A stretch of DNA of 64,000 bases from Ga0077560 sp046330395 (GTDB taxonomy: Bacteria > Actinomycetota > Thermoleophilia > Miltoncostaeales > Miltoncostaeaceae), in the NCBI GenBank assembly GCA_046330395.1, contig JAXLSS010000003.1:1-64000 (forward strand), written 5' to 3'. Made by a program: the position numbers and the translations under genes. Positions 1-7,408 of this stretch are shown piece by piece; the stretch's first letter is position 1, and each line of letters starts with the position of its first letter. The notes beneath the pieces are model-generated. The model searched no databases. It was not told where the DNA came from and worked only from the letters and a program-made list of their open reading frames with translations.

Positions 1-1269
1 GACCCAGACACCCCGAGAGCGCGCCGCGGGTGGCGCGAACCCATCGAGGCCGGGCTCTACCGGAGCCATCGTGTGGCCTGCCCCTCGTCCCTGGACCAAC
101 GCTGCGGCCGGCGCTGCTCGTGCCCGTTCACCCTCGTCGTGCCCGGCGTCGAGCCCGGTTCGCGCCGGCAGATCAGCCACCCCGGACCTGTGGGTGATGC
201 GCGCGCCGAACGGCGCCGGCTCCTTGCCGCGGGACGCCCGGCGCGGGAGGAGGAAAGCGGTGGGCCCGAGACGCTGCATGACCTGGCGCGCGACTACTTC
301 CGCACCATCGCCGCGGCCTTGGCGCCGTCCACGCTGAAGGGGTACGAGGAGGCGTACGTGCGCTCCATCGCGCCCCGCCTCGCCCACGTGGAGCTCACCG
401 AGATCGACCGCGAACTGGTCGAGGAATGGATCGCCGGGATCCTGACCAGCCAGGGCCGCCACGCAGCATGGAAGGCGCTCGCGTGCCTGCGCCCCATGCT
501 GCGCCGCGGCGTCGAATGGGGCCGCCTTGCTGACAACCCGGCGGCCCGCATTCGCCTGCCGCGGGCGAGCACGACGGCCACCGAAGGCGCCCATTTGCAG
601 GGATCACGCCGGGTGCTCGACCGCACGCAGCTGACGCAACTGCTGGCCGCCTGCCCCGCGGTGCGCGTGGAATGCATGGTCCGCCTGTCCGCCGAGGCGG
701 GCCTGCGCAAAGGTGAGGTGATCGGCCTGCGCTGGGGTGACCTGGACCTCGCGCTGCGCCGTGTGACCGTCGCGCGCACCGTCTGGCAGGGCCGCACCGA
801 CGGCCGGAAGGTGCGCCACGTGCGCCCCCCGAAATCCGGTCGCCCACGCCGCGTTGCACTCCCCGAAGGCCTCACCACACGCCTGGCCGACTGGTACGCC
901 GAGTCGGTGATCGAGGGCGGCACGGCCGCCGAGGGATGGGTGTTCCCCGGTCGCGACGGCGGGCCCATGGACGAGGGCTCACCCAACCAGGCGCTCGAGC
1001 GCGCCCTGCGGCGCGCCGGCCTGGTGGACGCCCAGGAGCGCGGCCTGGTGACCTGGCACGGGCTGCGCCACGGGGCCGCGAGCCACATGCTGGCCGCCGG
1101 AAAACCACTCACCGCGGTGGCCATGCAACTGGGCCACGCCGACCCGAGCATCACCGCCCGGATCTACAGCCACCTGCTCAACGACTCCATGCTGGACGAC
1201 GCCGTGAGCACCTTCGATCCCGCCGCGAGCACCGAAACGTTGCGGGCGACCTTGGGGGGCAATCTATGA
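1..1269 (+). CDS. Tyrosine recombinase (integrase), 5' end beyond window
   Basis: Site-specific recombinase of the phage/ICE integrase family. The reading frame is open from base 1 with no in-frame ATG before the conserved N-terminal arm region (IEAGLYR, then ACPSS...RCGRRCSCPF), so the true start lies left of the window; the GTG at 73 would cut off that arm domain. A SAM-like core-binding domain follows (LHDLARDYFRTIAAAL to about base 570), then the catalytic domain with the Arg box EAGLRKGEVIGLRW, HGLRHGAASHM (His-x-x-Arg), LGHADPS and the nucleophile tyrosine in ARIYSHL. All catalytic residues are present, so the enzyme looks intact. It ends 46 bases before a tRNA 3' half, the usual arrangement of an integrase at the edge of its element. 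Confidence 0.93.
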   Translation, partial: DPDTPRARRGWREPIEAGLYRSHRVACPSSLDQRCGRRCSCPFTLVVPGVEPGSRRQISHPGPVGDARAERRRLLAAGRPAREEESGGPETLHDLARDYFRTIAAALAPSTLKGYEEAYVRSIAPRLAHVELTEIDRELVEEWIAGILTSQGRHAAWKALACLRPMLRRGVEWGRLADNPAARIRLPRASTTATEGAHLQGSRRVLDRTQLTQLLAACPAVRVECMVRLSAEAGLRKGEVIGLRWGDLDLALRRVTVARTVWQGRTDGRKVRHVRPPKSGRPRRVALPEGLTTRLADWYAESVIEGGTAAEGWVFPGRDGGPMDEGSPNQALERALRRAGLVDAQERGLVTWHGLRHGAASHMLAAGKPLTAVAMQLGHADPSITARIYSHLLNDSMLDDAVSTFDPAASTETLRATLGGNL

Positions 1270-1315
1270 AACGACGAGAACGCGAAGGCCATACGATTCT
1301 CGGGGGGTGGGCCAA

Positions 1316-1364
1316 CCGGAATCATAATCCGCGTGTCGGGGGTTCGAGTCCCTCCTCCGCTACC
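1316..1364 (+). other. 3' half of a CAU-anticodon tRNA; attachment-site remnant
   Basis: The sequence reads as anticodon arm (loop ATCATAA, anticodon CAT), variable loop GTGTC, T-arm GGGGG-TTCGAGT-CCCTC and acceptor 3' strand CTCCGCT plus discriminator A. No matching 5' acceptor (AGCGGAG) or D-arm precedes it, so this is only the 3' half of a tRNA (Met or Ile2, both CAU). A half tRNA beginning at the anticodon stem, directly after an integrase gene, is the signature of an att site left by tRNA integration. In this orientation the element lies to the left and the chromosome to the right. A rho-independent terminator follows at once. Confidence 0.8.
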
Positions 1365-1367
1365 TTC

Positions 1368-1393
1368 AAGGCCCGCAGATGCGGGCCTTTTTC
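1368..1393 (+). terminator. Intrinsic terminator after the tRNA half
   Basis: A 9-bp perfect stem (AAGGCCCGC / GCGGGCCTT) with an AGAT loop runs into a T tract. It was probably the terminator of the original tRNA transcript. Confidence 0.85.
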
Positions 1394-1427
1394 GTTGGCC
1401 AGCCCGATTGCCGCTACAGGCGCTCGA

Positions 1428-1694
1428 TCACGTGAGGGGCGACAGGTTGACGAGCGTGATTCCCAGCCAGACGAGGCTTGTCAGCACCGCGGCGAAACCC
1501 CATCGCGATCGAGGCCCGACCCTCCGCGCGTGCCAAGCCAACGGCACCGTCAGCCAAGCAGCGGCCAGCGCGACGGTATGGCTCAATGACGAACCCCTGT
1601 GCCAGCTGCCGGCCAGCACCACCGTCGTCGCGCCCCAAATGAGAACCGCCAGCCGATGGCGACCCACCCAGCTGTTCCGAACGCTTGCGTTCAC
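1428..1694 (-). CDS. Small predicted membrane protein
   Basis: An 88-residue hypothetical protein, not recognised. From the GTG at 1694 it reads VNASVRNSWVGRHRL and then gives three hydrophobic stretches (around LAVLIWGATTVVLAG, TVALAAAWLTVPLAW and WGFAAVLTSLVWLGITLV) separated by short basic or polar loops, which looks like a real three-helix membrane protein. The frame stays open far upstream, so the start is uncertain, and no convincing ribosome binding site is visible. The upstream part of the frame is Arg/Pro/Gly-rich shadow sequence antisense to the secreted-protein gene at 1953. Confidence 0.45.
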   Translation of the reverse strand: MNASVRNSWVGRHRLAVLIWGATTVVLAGSWHRGSSLSHTVALAAAWLTVPLAWHARRVGPRSRWGFAAVLTSLVWLGITLVNLSPLT

Positions 1695-1952
1695 GCGGGC
1701 AAACGTACAAGCGAACTGTGGACATGGGCCCCTGCGAACGAACAGCTCGAATGCCCGGTCAGGGGCTGTGCACGTCCGCCGACGAGGCCGTCTCCGCGAG
1801 CGAGCTGATCCGGCGCGCTCTGCGCGCGTACCTGGATGCCGCCTGACCGATCGCCCACGGCCTGTCGCCGCGTGCGGGGCGGCAACCGGTGAGATGCTGG
1901 GCGTGATGCGCCGCACCCCGACGGCCGGCGCGACCGATGGCTGGAGGAACCG

Positions 1953-2516
1953 ATGCGTCTTGTGACCTGTGGGGTGTGCGTGCTTGCCGCCGTGGCGAGC
2001 CCCCTGGCCGCCTCGGCGGCCACCGCCCCGGAGCCCCTGCCTGAGCACGCCCGCATCGTTGAGGGCGCCGCCATGGCCGGGCTGCGCATCACGGCCACCG
2101 ACGCCATCCTGGCGCGCTGGGGCGTGCAGTGCGTGGAGGGATCGTGCGGCTGGGAGGTCGCGGGGAAGCCCGGCCAGCGCGTCGGCTACTCGTACGCGGA
2201 CGTGCCCGGGGTGCTGTTCATGACCACCACGGTGCCCGGCTGGGTGACGCGTGCCGGCATCCACCCGGGCTCCACGGTGGCCGAGCTGCGCGCGGCCTAC
2301 GGCGCCCGCCTGCGCCCCGCCGACCGGTGCCTGCCGAACGGCATGCTCACCATCCGCAGCGTGCAGCACGGTTTCGCGCTGATCACCGGCACCGGGCCGT
2401 GGCGGTACACGTTCTTCCGCACCGGGCGACCGGCGCACGCGGTGCGCCAGATCGTGGTGGGCCGCACCGCCTACGCTCCGCCGCCCGCGGGCCGGTGCAT
2501 CGACGACGTCCCGTGA
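1953..2516 (+). CDS. Secreted protein of unknown function
   Basis: A 187-residue protein with a signal peptide (MRLVTCGVCVLAAVASPL, cleavage probably after ASA). The mature part contains paired cysteines (CVEGSCGW, and CLPNG with a late CID), consistent with disulfides outside the cytoplasm. The start is well supported: a GGAGG motif sits just upstream of the ATG. I see no catalytic motif; the fold may be a small beta-rich domain. It is a single gene, converging on the aldo/keto reductase gene. Confidence 0.75.
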   Translation: MRLVTCGVCVLAAVASPLAASAATAPEPLPEHARIVEGAAMAGLRITATDAILARWGVQCVEGSCGWEVAGKPGQRVGYSYADVPGVLFMTTTVPGWVTRAGIHPGSTVAELRAAYGARLRPADRCLPNGMLTIRSVQHGFALITGTGPWRYTFFRTGRPAHAVRQIVVGRTAYAPPPAGRCIDDVP

Positions 2517-2537
2517 CGCCGTGCGGCGCGGACCGGT

Positions 2538-3341
2538 TCACGCCGCCAGCTGCGCCACCAGGCGGCGCTCGCGGGAGCCGAACCACGGGGGGTTGCCCGC
2601 ACGCGCGTTGGCGGTCATCCGCTTCGGGTCGGAGGTGGCGGGGATGGTGGCGGTGACCCGCGGGTCGGACAGCACCCACTTGACCAGCACCTGCGGCCAG
2701 GTGGTGACCCCGAACTCGCGGAACGGCTCCAGCGTCTCCGGGTGCGGCGGATCCGCGAGCAGCGACCCCTCGCCGAAGGGCCGCATCACCAGCACCCCCA
2801 GCCCCAGCTCCTGGGCCAACGGCAGGATCTCGCGCTCCACCGCGCGCTCCCGGGGGTTGTAGGGCACCTGCACCATGCCGATGCGGCCGCTGCGCATCAG
2901 CATCGCCAGCTCCTCGAAGGCGTGCTCCTGGTAGTGCGTGGCGCCCACAACACCCACCGCGCCGCGGTCGCGGAGCTCCTCCAGCACCGGAAGGTGGAGC
3001 CGCCAGCCCACCAGGTTGTGCACCTGGTAGCAGTCCACCCGCCCGCCGAACCATCCGAGCGCCCGCTGGATCTGCGCGGCACCCGCCGCGGCGTCCGGGG
3101 TCCACACCTTGGTGGCCACGAACGCCTCCTCACGACGGGCACCCAGCGCCTGAGCCAGCACCTCCTCGGCCCGTCCGTACATGGGGGAGGAGTCCACCAG
3201 GGTGGCGCCCGCGGCCAGCGCGGCGTCCACCACCCGCGCGCGATCGGGGGCCAGGTCGGGTCCCACGTCCAGCACCCGCCACGTCCCCAGCCCCACCACG
3301 GAGACCTCGGGTCCGTCCGCGCCGAGCCTGCGCCGTTCCAT
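2538..3341 (-). CDS. Aldo/keto reductase
   Basis: A cytoplasmic NAD(P)H-dependent oxidoreductase of the AKR (beta/alpha)8 family, 267 residues. The catalytic tetrad is visible: Asp and Tyr in LVDSSPMYGRAEE, Lys in FVATKVW and His in CYQVHNL. The C-terminal coenzyme region includes LVKWVLSDPRV and IPATSDPKR. The ATG at 3341 is preceded by GGAGG at ideal spacing (GGAGGCGGCACATG), so I chose it over longer in-frame starts. It lacks the long C-terminal loop of eukaryotic AKRs. The substrate cannot be told from sequence. It is divergent from the short reading frame at 3415. Confidence 0.9.
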   Translation of the reverse strand: MERRRLGADGPEVSVVGLGTWRVLDVGPDLAPDRARVVDAALAAGATLVDSSPMYGRAEEVLAQALGARREEAFVATKVWTPDAAAGAAQIQRALGWFGGRVDCYQVHNLVGWRLHLPVLEELRDRGAVGVVGATHYQEHAFEELAMLMRSGRIGMVQVPYNPRERAVEREILPLAQELGLGVLVMRPFGEGSLLADPPHPETLEPFREFGVTTWPQVLVKWVLSDPRVTATIPATSDPKRMTANARAGNPPWFGSRERRLVAQLAA

Positions 3342-3414
3342 GTGCCGCCTCCGGGTTGTGGTGGGCTGATGCTCGCACGGTGGCGCCCGGGCGGTTCGCC
3401 GGCGGGGGCGGCTG

Positions 3415-3741
3415 GTGGTGGGTGACGATGTCACCGCTCCGCGCACGGCGGTGGTGGGCGCCCTGCACCGCGACGGGCGGACGTTCCTGCGGGTGCGCAC
3501 CTCGGAGGCCGTGGGCAGCACGGACCGCATCACCCGCACACGCACGGCGGACGGCCGCCGGCTGGCATTGCATCCGCAGCTGCCCGCGGCGCTCCCCCGG
3601 GGCGTGCGGCTGGTCCCGCTGGGCGCACTGCCCATGGGTACCTTCACGGTGCGGCTGCGCCTGCGCGATCCGACGGGCAACACGACGGAGCTGACGCGCC
3701 GGCTGCGCATTTCCGCCGCCGCGACGCGGCTGATGCCCTGA
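3415..3741 (+). CDS. Hypothetical protein resembling an Ig-like domain fragment
   Basis: A 108-residue frame starting at GTG (3415 or 3418). The C-terminal part, TFTVRLRLRDPTGNTTEL, resembles the closing strand of the Ig/fibronectin-like repeats common in secreted actinobacterial proteins. There is no signal peptide, so it may be the 3' remnant of a larger secreted protein rather than a complete gene. It is divergent from the aldo/keto reductase. Confidence 0.4.
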   Translation: MVGDDVTAPRTAVVGALHRDGRTFLRVRTSEAVGSTDRITRTRTADGRRLALHPQLPAALPRGVRLVPLGALPMGTFTVRLRLRDPTGNTTELTRRLRISAAATRLMP

Positions 3742-3818
3742 GGCCCTCAGCCGCAGGAACTCCCAGGACAACCCGCACTCGGTGCCATGTCACCGAGCCA
3801 TGTGGGTCGTTGATGGTC

Positions 3819-3844
3819 CACATGGACGTAATATCGTCCAGTCG
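3819..3844. promoter_or_regulatory. Operator-like inverted repeat GGACG-N6-CGTCC
   Basis: CACATGGACG, six bases, then CGTCCAGTCG. The left half matches the perfect operator-like site at 37,703-37,728 in 9 of 10 positions, and the right half in 7 of 10. It lies in the short gap between two converging genes, so its target promoter is unclear. Confidence 0.4.
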
Positions 3845-3862
3845 GACGGAATACCGCACGAT

Positions 3863-4267
3863 TTAGGGCGTGGCGCCCGCGTACTCCTCGTCCGTTACCA
3901 GCGGCCCCCAGTGCACCGCCGCGCCGTGCTCATCCACCTCGTGGATGGCGAGATGGGTCATGAAACAGTCCTCCGCCGCCCCGTGCCAGTGATCCTCACC
4001 CGGGGCGAAGAACACCCGGTCACCGGTGTGGAGCACCTCCACCGGACCACCCCTGCGCTGGCACCGGCAGGTGCCCTGGGTGATCCAGAGCGTCTGGCCA
4101 TGGGGGTGGGTGTGCCAGGCGCTGCGCGCACCCGGGGCGAAGTGCACGCTCACCGCCGCCACGTGCGACCCGCCCGTGGGTGCCGCCACGGGGTCCATGT
4201 ACACCTCGCCGGTGAACCACTCCGCCGCCCCCCGCGCCGTCGGGACCGCGCCACGCGTGATCTCCAT
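3863..4267 (-). CDS. Cupin-domain protein
   Basis: A 134-residue single-domain cupin. Motif 1 is visible as APGARSAWHTHPHGQTLWI (paired metal-binding histidines in HTHPHGQ) and motif 2 as GDRVFFAPGEDHWHGA, giving a plausible metal site. Small cupins of this type (mandelonitrile-lyase-like or carboxymuconolactone-associated) bind a metal and either act on small organic substrates or serve as sensors. Which applies here is not visible. The start is set by AGGAGA eight bases upstream of the ATG. Confidence 0.85.
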   Translation of the reverse strand: MEITRGAVPTARGAAEWFTGEVYMDPVAAPTGGSHVAAVSVHFAPGARSAWHTHPHGQTLWITQGTCRCQRRGGPVEVLHTGDRVFFAPGEDHWHGAAEDCFMTHLAIHEVDEHGAAVHWGPLVTDEEYAGATP

Positions 4268-4317
4268 CGCCCGTCTCCTCTCGTTGCCCGGCAGCATGCC
4301 ACCCGAGACGACCGGGA

Positions 4318-4569
4318 TCAGCCCGAGACCGGCACCTCGGCCGCGGTGATGCGCAGGCGGCGTTCCACGCGCAGCAGGATCACCGCGGGAACCATGGCCG
4401 CCACGGCGAAGCCCATCACCCACCAGTGGGTCTGCGCGAAGGCGTGGGCCACGTGGTCCTGCACGGGCCGGGGCAGCCCCCCGGCCGGCGTGGCCTGTTG
4501 CACGCCGCCGCCGCCGATGAGGTTGGCCAGCACCACCGCCATGACCGCGCTGCCGATGGAGCCCCCCGC
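4318..4569 (-). pseudogene. C-terminal remnant of an MFS (DHA2-type) transporter
   Basis: About 83 residues. GGSIGSAVMAVVLANLI matches a late transmembrane helix of 14-helix drug/proton antiporters of the EmrB/QacA type, and WWVMGFAVAAMVPAVILL matches the last helix, followed by a normal stop. Recognisable homology stops abruptly about 25 bases from the tRNA-Arg half at 4593-4634. The frame stays open through the tRNA but is meaningless there. The N-terminal dozen helices are absent from the window. This is a gene cut by recombination at an attachment site. Confidence 0.75.
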
Positions 4570-4592
4570 GTATTCACGGGGTTTCTGTGAAG

Positions 4593-4634
4593 CGCGCCAG
4601 ACAGGATTCGAACCTGTGACCTTTGGTTTCGTAG
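4593..4634 (-). other. 3' half of tRNA-Arg(ACG); attachment-site remnant
   Basis: On the minus strand: anticodon loop CTACGAA (anticodon ACG, Arg), stem strand ACCAA, variable loop AGGTC, T-arm ACAGG-TTCGAAT-CCTGT and acceptor 3' strand CTGGCGC. The bases 5' of the loop (CCGGA) do not pair with ACCAA, and no D-arm or 5' acceptor strand follows in the next 200 bases, so only the 3' half exists. By the geometry of tRNA integration, the inserted element should extend to the right. The intact tRNA-Arg(ACG) that would mark the other end is not in the window. Confidence 0.75.
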
Positions 4635-4662
4635 TCCGGACCAACAGGAAATTGCAGGCATA

Positions 4663-4697
4663 GCAGGGACAACCAAGCGGGTTCTCGTTGTCCCTGC
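4663..4697. repeat. Perfect 11-bp inverted repeat beside the tRNA-Arg half
   Basis: GCAGGGACAAC, a 13-base spacer, then GTTGTCCCTGC. It lies just inside the presumed element, 30 bases from the truncated tRNA. It could be a recombinase or excisionase binding site, or a terminator for tatC, although no T run follows on the minus strand. Confidence 0.6.
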
Positions 4698-4881
4698 ACC
4701 CCCAACATCCCGCCTCTTCCCAACCTGGTGTGCGCCCGGTGTGCACCATCAGTGCCCTCAATCCCGGCGGTGACCTGGGCCAGGGACCGGCTGTGCGCGA
4801 GTCGTTGAAGCACCCGCGCCATTCCTTTGGGTCCGTCAAACGGACGAGCCCCACGGTGTTTCGGCTCGCCCGACCTTGGGG

Positions 4882-5658
4882 TCAGGCGGCCCCGGTGTCG
4901 GGCACCCGCCAGATCGCCGGTTGGCCGAAGCGGGCGCTCAGAAGGATGCCAACCCCGTACAGGACGATTTGCGGGAGCATCAGCAGCATCATGCTCAGCG
5001 GATCGCCGCCGGGCAGGATGGCGGCGACAAACGCGATGACGACAACCGCCAATCGCCAATGCTCGCGGTAGAGGCGGGCGCTGGTGATGCCCATGCGGGC
5101 GAGGGCCGCCATGGCGATCGGCACTTCGAACAGCACGCCTGAGGCGAGCAACAACGAGGTAACGAAGCCGAAGTACTCGCCGGCCCGGAGCTGGGTGTCG
5201 AAGGTGTTGCCGCCGAAGCCGAGCAGGAATCGCAGCGCGACCGGAAGCACGACGATGTAGCCGAACGCGACACCGGCGGCGAACAGCCCCGCGAGCGTTG
5301 TGATCACGGCCAGCACGACGCGGCGCGGCTGGTCCGATACGGCGGGGATGATGAACGCGTAGAGCTGGTACAGCCAGACCGGTAGGGCGGCCAGGATGGC
5401 GGCCCACAGCACGACCTTGAGGGTCGTCATGAACGGTTCGGTTGGGGAGAGGGTGGTGAGTCGGGAGACCCCGTTTGGAAGGGGACGCATCAGCAGCTCC
5501 AGGAGCCGCTCACGGATCACGTACATGCCGACGAACGCAACGAGCAGTGCGAGCGCGCTGATGATGAGTCGGCGCTGGAGCTCACTCAGGTGGTCGGTGA
5601 CGCTGAGCAGTTCGTCGGGCCGCGCGCGACGTGGCCCGACGCGGGGTGTGCGTGGCAT
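4882..5658 (-). CDS. tatC: Sec-independent protein translocase TatC
   Basis: Core membrane receptor of the twin-arginine translocase, which recognises folded Tat substrates. At 258 residues it has a normal length, with six hydrophobic segments: LIISALALLVAFVGMYVI, VVLWAAILAALPVWLYQLY, VVLAVITTLAGLFAAGVAF, the segment before the FGGNTFDTQL loop, VVVIAFVAAILP and MLLMLPQIVLYGVGILL. The N-terminal HLSELQRRL motif and the PTEPFMT region match TatC's conserved cytoplasmic and periplasmic elements. It lies 23 bases downstream of tatA on the same strand. Because it sits in the accessory zone beside a Tat-signal protein, it may be dedicated to that substrate; whether another tatC exists elsewhere cannot be seen. 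Confidence 0.95.
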   Translation of the reverse strand: MPRTPRVGPRRARPDELLSVTDHLSELQRRLIISALALLVAFVGMYVIRERLLELLMRPLPNGVSRLTTLSPTEPFMTTLKVVLWAAILAALPVWLYQLYAFIIPAVSDQPRRVVLAVITTLAGLFAAGVAFGYIVVLPVALRFLLGFGGNTFDTQLRAGEYFGFVTSLLLASGVLFEVPIAMAALARMGITSARLYREHWRLAVVVIAFVAAILPGGDPLSMMLLMLPQIVLYGVGILLSARFGQPAIWRVPDTGAA

Positions 5659-5681
5659 CCGAGGCCCCGGGTTCGGAAGGG

Positions 5682-5966
5682 TCAGCCGACGTTCGTGGTG
5701 GTCTGCTGCGAAACGGCGTGCAGTTCCTGCTTGACCGTCTCGGGCGTCGCGGCCTCGGCGAGCAGGCCCTGCGGGGTCGGCGCGGGCTCGGAGTGGACCG
5801 CGGCGGCTTGGTGCGGCTGGTTGTCGTCCTCGCCGGTGATGCCGCTCTTGAAGTCACGAATTCCGCGGCCCAGATTCTTGCCCAGCTCGGGAAGACGCTT
5901 GGGACCGAAGATCACCAATGCGATCGCCAGGACGACCATGATCTGAATGGGTGAGAAATCGAACAT
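5682..5966 (-). CDS. tatA: Tat translocase subunit TatA (accessory copy)
   Basis: Pore-forming subunit of the twin-arginine translocase, 94 residues. It shows one N-terminal helix (SPIQIMVVLAIALVIFGPKR), the hinge FGPKRLPELGKNLG and an amphipathic helix ending FKSGITGE, then a long polar, Ala/Pro-rich tail. The GGAGG before the ATG at 5966 selects this start over longer frames. It is immediately upstream of tatC. A second, shorter tatA with different sequence lies at 18519, beyond the tRNA-Lys, so this copy is probably part of the transferred block. Confidence 0.93.
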   Translation of the reverse strand: MFDFSPIQIMVVLAIALVIFGPKRLPELGKNLGRGIRDFKSGITGEDDNQPHQAAAVHSEPAPTPQGLLAEAATPETVKQELHAVSQQTTTNVG

Positions 5967-6023
5967 GGGGCTGCCTCCATTGGCGGTGTCCGGGGTGCCC
6001 CCGGGGGTCACATCGGGCGGTGG

Positions 6024-6052
6024 TCACCGGCCGATGCAGGACCGGCCGGTGA
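6024..6052 (-). terminator. Hairpin terminator after the exported VOC gene
   Basis: A 9-bp perfect stem, TCACCGGCC / GGCCGGTGA, with an 11-base loop, between the VOC gene stop and tatA. There is no clear T run, so it may only attenuate read-through into tatA. Confidence 0.55.
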
Positions 6053-6090
6053 CGAAGTTTCGGTTGGGAGAGCCGTAGGGCTCTACGTTC

Positions 6091-7248
6091 CTAGTACGGG
6101 GCGGTGTAGAGGCCGACCAGCTCCCCGGGGTACGGCGGGCGCTGGATGAGCTCCAGGTAGGTGCCGTCGGGATCCCGGAAGATCACGACCTTCCGAGTGC
6201 CGAAGTCACCCATGTCCCACTCCTCGACCTTGCCGACGCCCTTCACGCAGGCCTGCAGGAGCTTCTCCCGGGCGGCCTCGATGTCGTCGACTTCGATCGC
6301 CAGGCGCATGATCCCGAGGTTGACCGGGGACTTGTACGGGTGGCCCACGGGCTTGGGCTTCGACCACTCAAGCAGGTCGATCGGGTTGCGCTGATCGGCG
6401 CGGATTCCGAAGAACGGCGCGTCGAAGTAGATCTGACCGGTGACGCCCTGGCCGAGCGCGCCGACCGAGGCGTCCTGGGTGTGGCTGGCGACCCGTCGGT
6501 AGATGTAATCGAGGCCGAGCACGTCCTGGTAGAACGGGAAGGACCGGCGCAGCGAGGACACGTTGATGTTCTCGTGGAAGGAGACCGCCGGCCCGACAAC
6601 GGTCTTGTCCTCCAAGTACTGGAGTGTTGTGCCGTCGGGGTCCTTGAACCCGAACGAGATTACGCCACCTTCGGTTGGGGTGATGACGATGTTCGAGGGC
6701 TTACCCCAGGGAACACCACCCGCAGCCACCACCTGGTCGTAGGCCGCCTGGATGTCCGGGGTCAGGAACGATGTCCGGTAGATCCCCAGATGCACGAAAG
6801 TCTCGTAGGGCACTCCCACCGGCTTCGGGTCCTTCCATTCAACGATGTGAATGGCGCGCGAGGGGTACGCCTGCCCGTCGCTCAGCATGTAACCGTCGAA
6901 GCGACCGCGCCTGATCCCCAAGCCGGGGTAGGCCTGTGCCGGTCCGTTGGTGCGTCCAATGACCTTCAGCGGCAGGGTCGCCAGGTAGAAGTCCTTCGCG
7001 CGCTCTACGTCCGAGACGTTGATGACGAGGTGCGAGTAGCGGTTGACGTGAACGCGGAGGCCGCGCTCGGGGTTGGCTGGACCGCCGAGGTGCTCGGGGA
7101 ACTGAGCGGCGCTAGCCTTGTCGACGGCTGTGAGCAGGCCGAGGGCGCCGCTGGCGCCGACACCAAGAATCGCCGCGCGCTTGAGGAAATCCTGACGCCG
7201 GAACATTCCCGCGTTGGTCTCCTCAGCAAGCTGAACAAGGTCGTCCAT
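6091..7248 (-). CDS. Tat-exported double-domain VOC/extradiol-dioxygenase-like protein
   Basis: A 385-residue protein. The N-terminus carries a twin-arginine signal, FRRQDFLKRA, followed by a hydrophobic stretch (ILGVGASGALGLL) and an Ala-rich cleavage region (KASAAQ), so export in folded form is predicted. Two vicinal-oxygen-chelate modules follow: domain 1 with His in YSHLVINVSD, His in AIHIVEW and Glu in GTTLQYLE (a complete 2-His-1-Glu metal site), and domain 2 from FHENINVSS to GTYLELIQ. Members of this family bind Fe(II) or Mn(II) and cleave aromatic rings or act as glyoxalase-type enzymes; the substrate is unknown. A GGGAGGA motif fixes the start. tatA and tatC lie just downstream on the same strand, which is unusual for a single Tat substrate. 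Confidence 0.85.
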   Translation of the reverse strand: MDDLVQLAEETNAGMFRRQDFLKRAAILGVGASGALGLLTAVDKASAAQFPEHLGGPANPERGLRVHVNRYSHLVINVSDVERAKDFYLATLPLKVIGRTNGPAQAYPGLGIRRGRFDGYMLSDGQAYPSRAIHIVEWKDPKPVGVPYETFVHLGIYRTSFLTPDIQAAYDQVVAAGGVPWGKPSNIVITPTEGGVISFGFKDPDGTTLQYLEDKTVVGPAVSFHENINVSSLRRSFPFYQDVLGLDYIYRRVASHTQDASVGALGQGVTGQIYFDAPFFGIRADQRNPIDLLEWSKPKPVGHPYKSPVNLGIMRLAIEVDDIEAAREKLLQACVKGVGKVEEWDMGDFGTRKVVIFRDPDGTYLELIQRPPYPGELVGLYTAPY

Positions 7249-7408
7249 CTGATCCTCCCAGGTCGGGGATGACTGCCGGGAGATGTGGCCACCAGGGCGG
7301 AGGTGCGGCGGGCCGTCCGGCGTTCAGACGCTCCCACGCCGGCTTTTCAGCCAGGAAGTGCGATCTTTGTTGTGCTGCCCCGCCGGTGCTGCGAAGGAGT
7401 AAAGGGCG

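Noticed and set aside
1414..1725. Alternative minus-strand frame across the small membrane gene
   Set aside because: Arg/Gly/Ala-rich with no hydrophobic segments; the other frame gives clean membrane helices.
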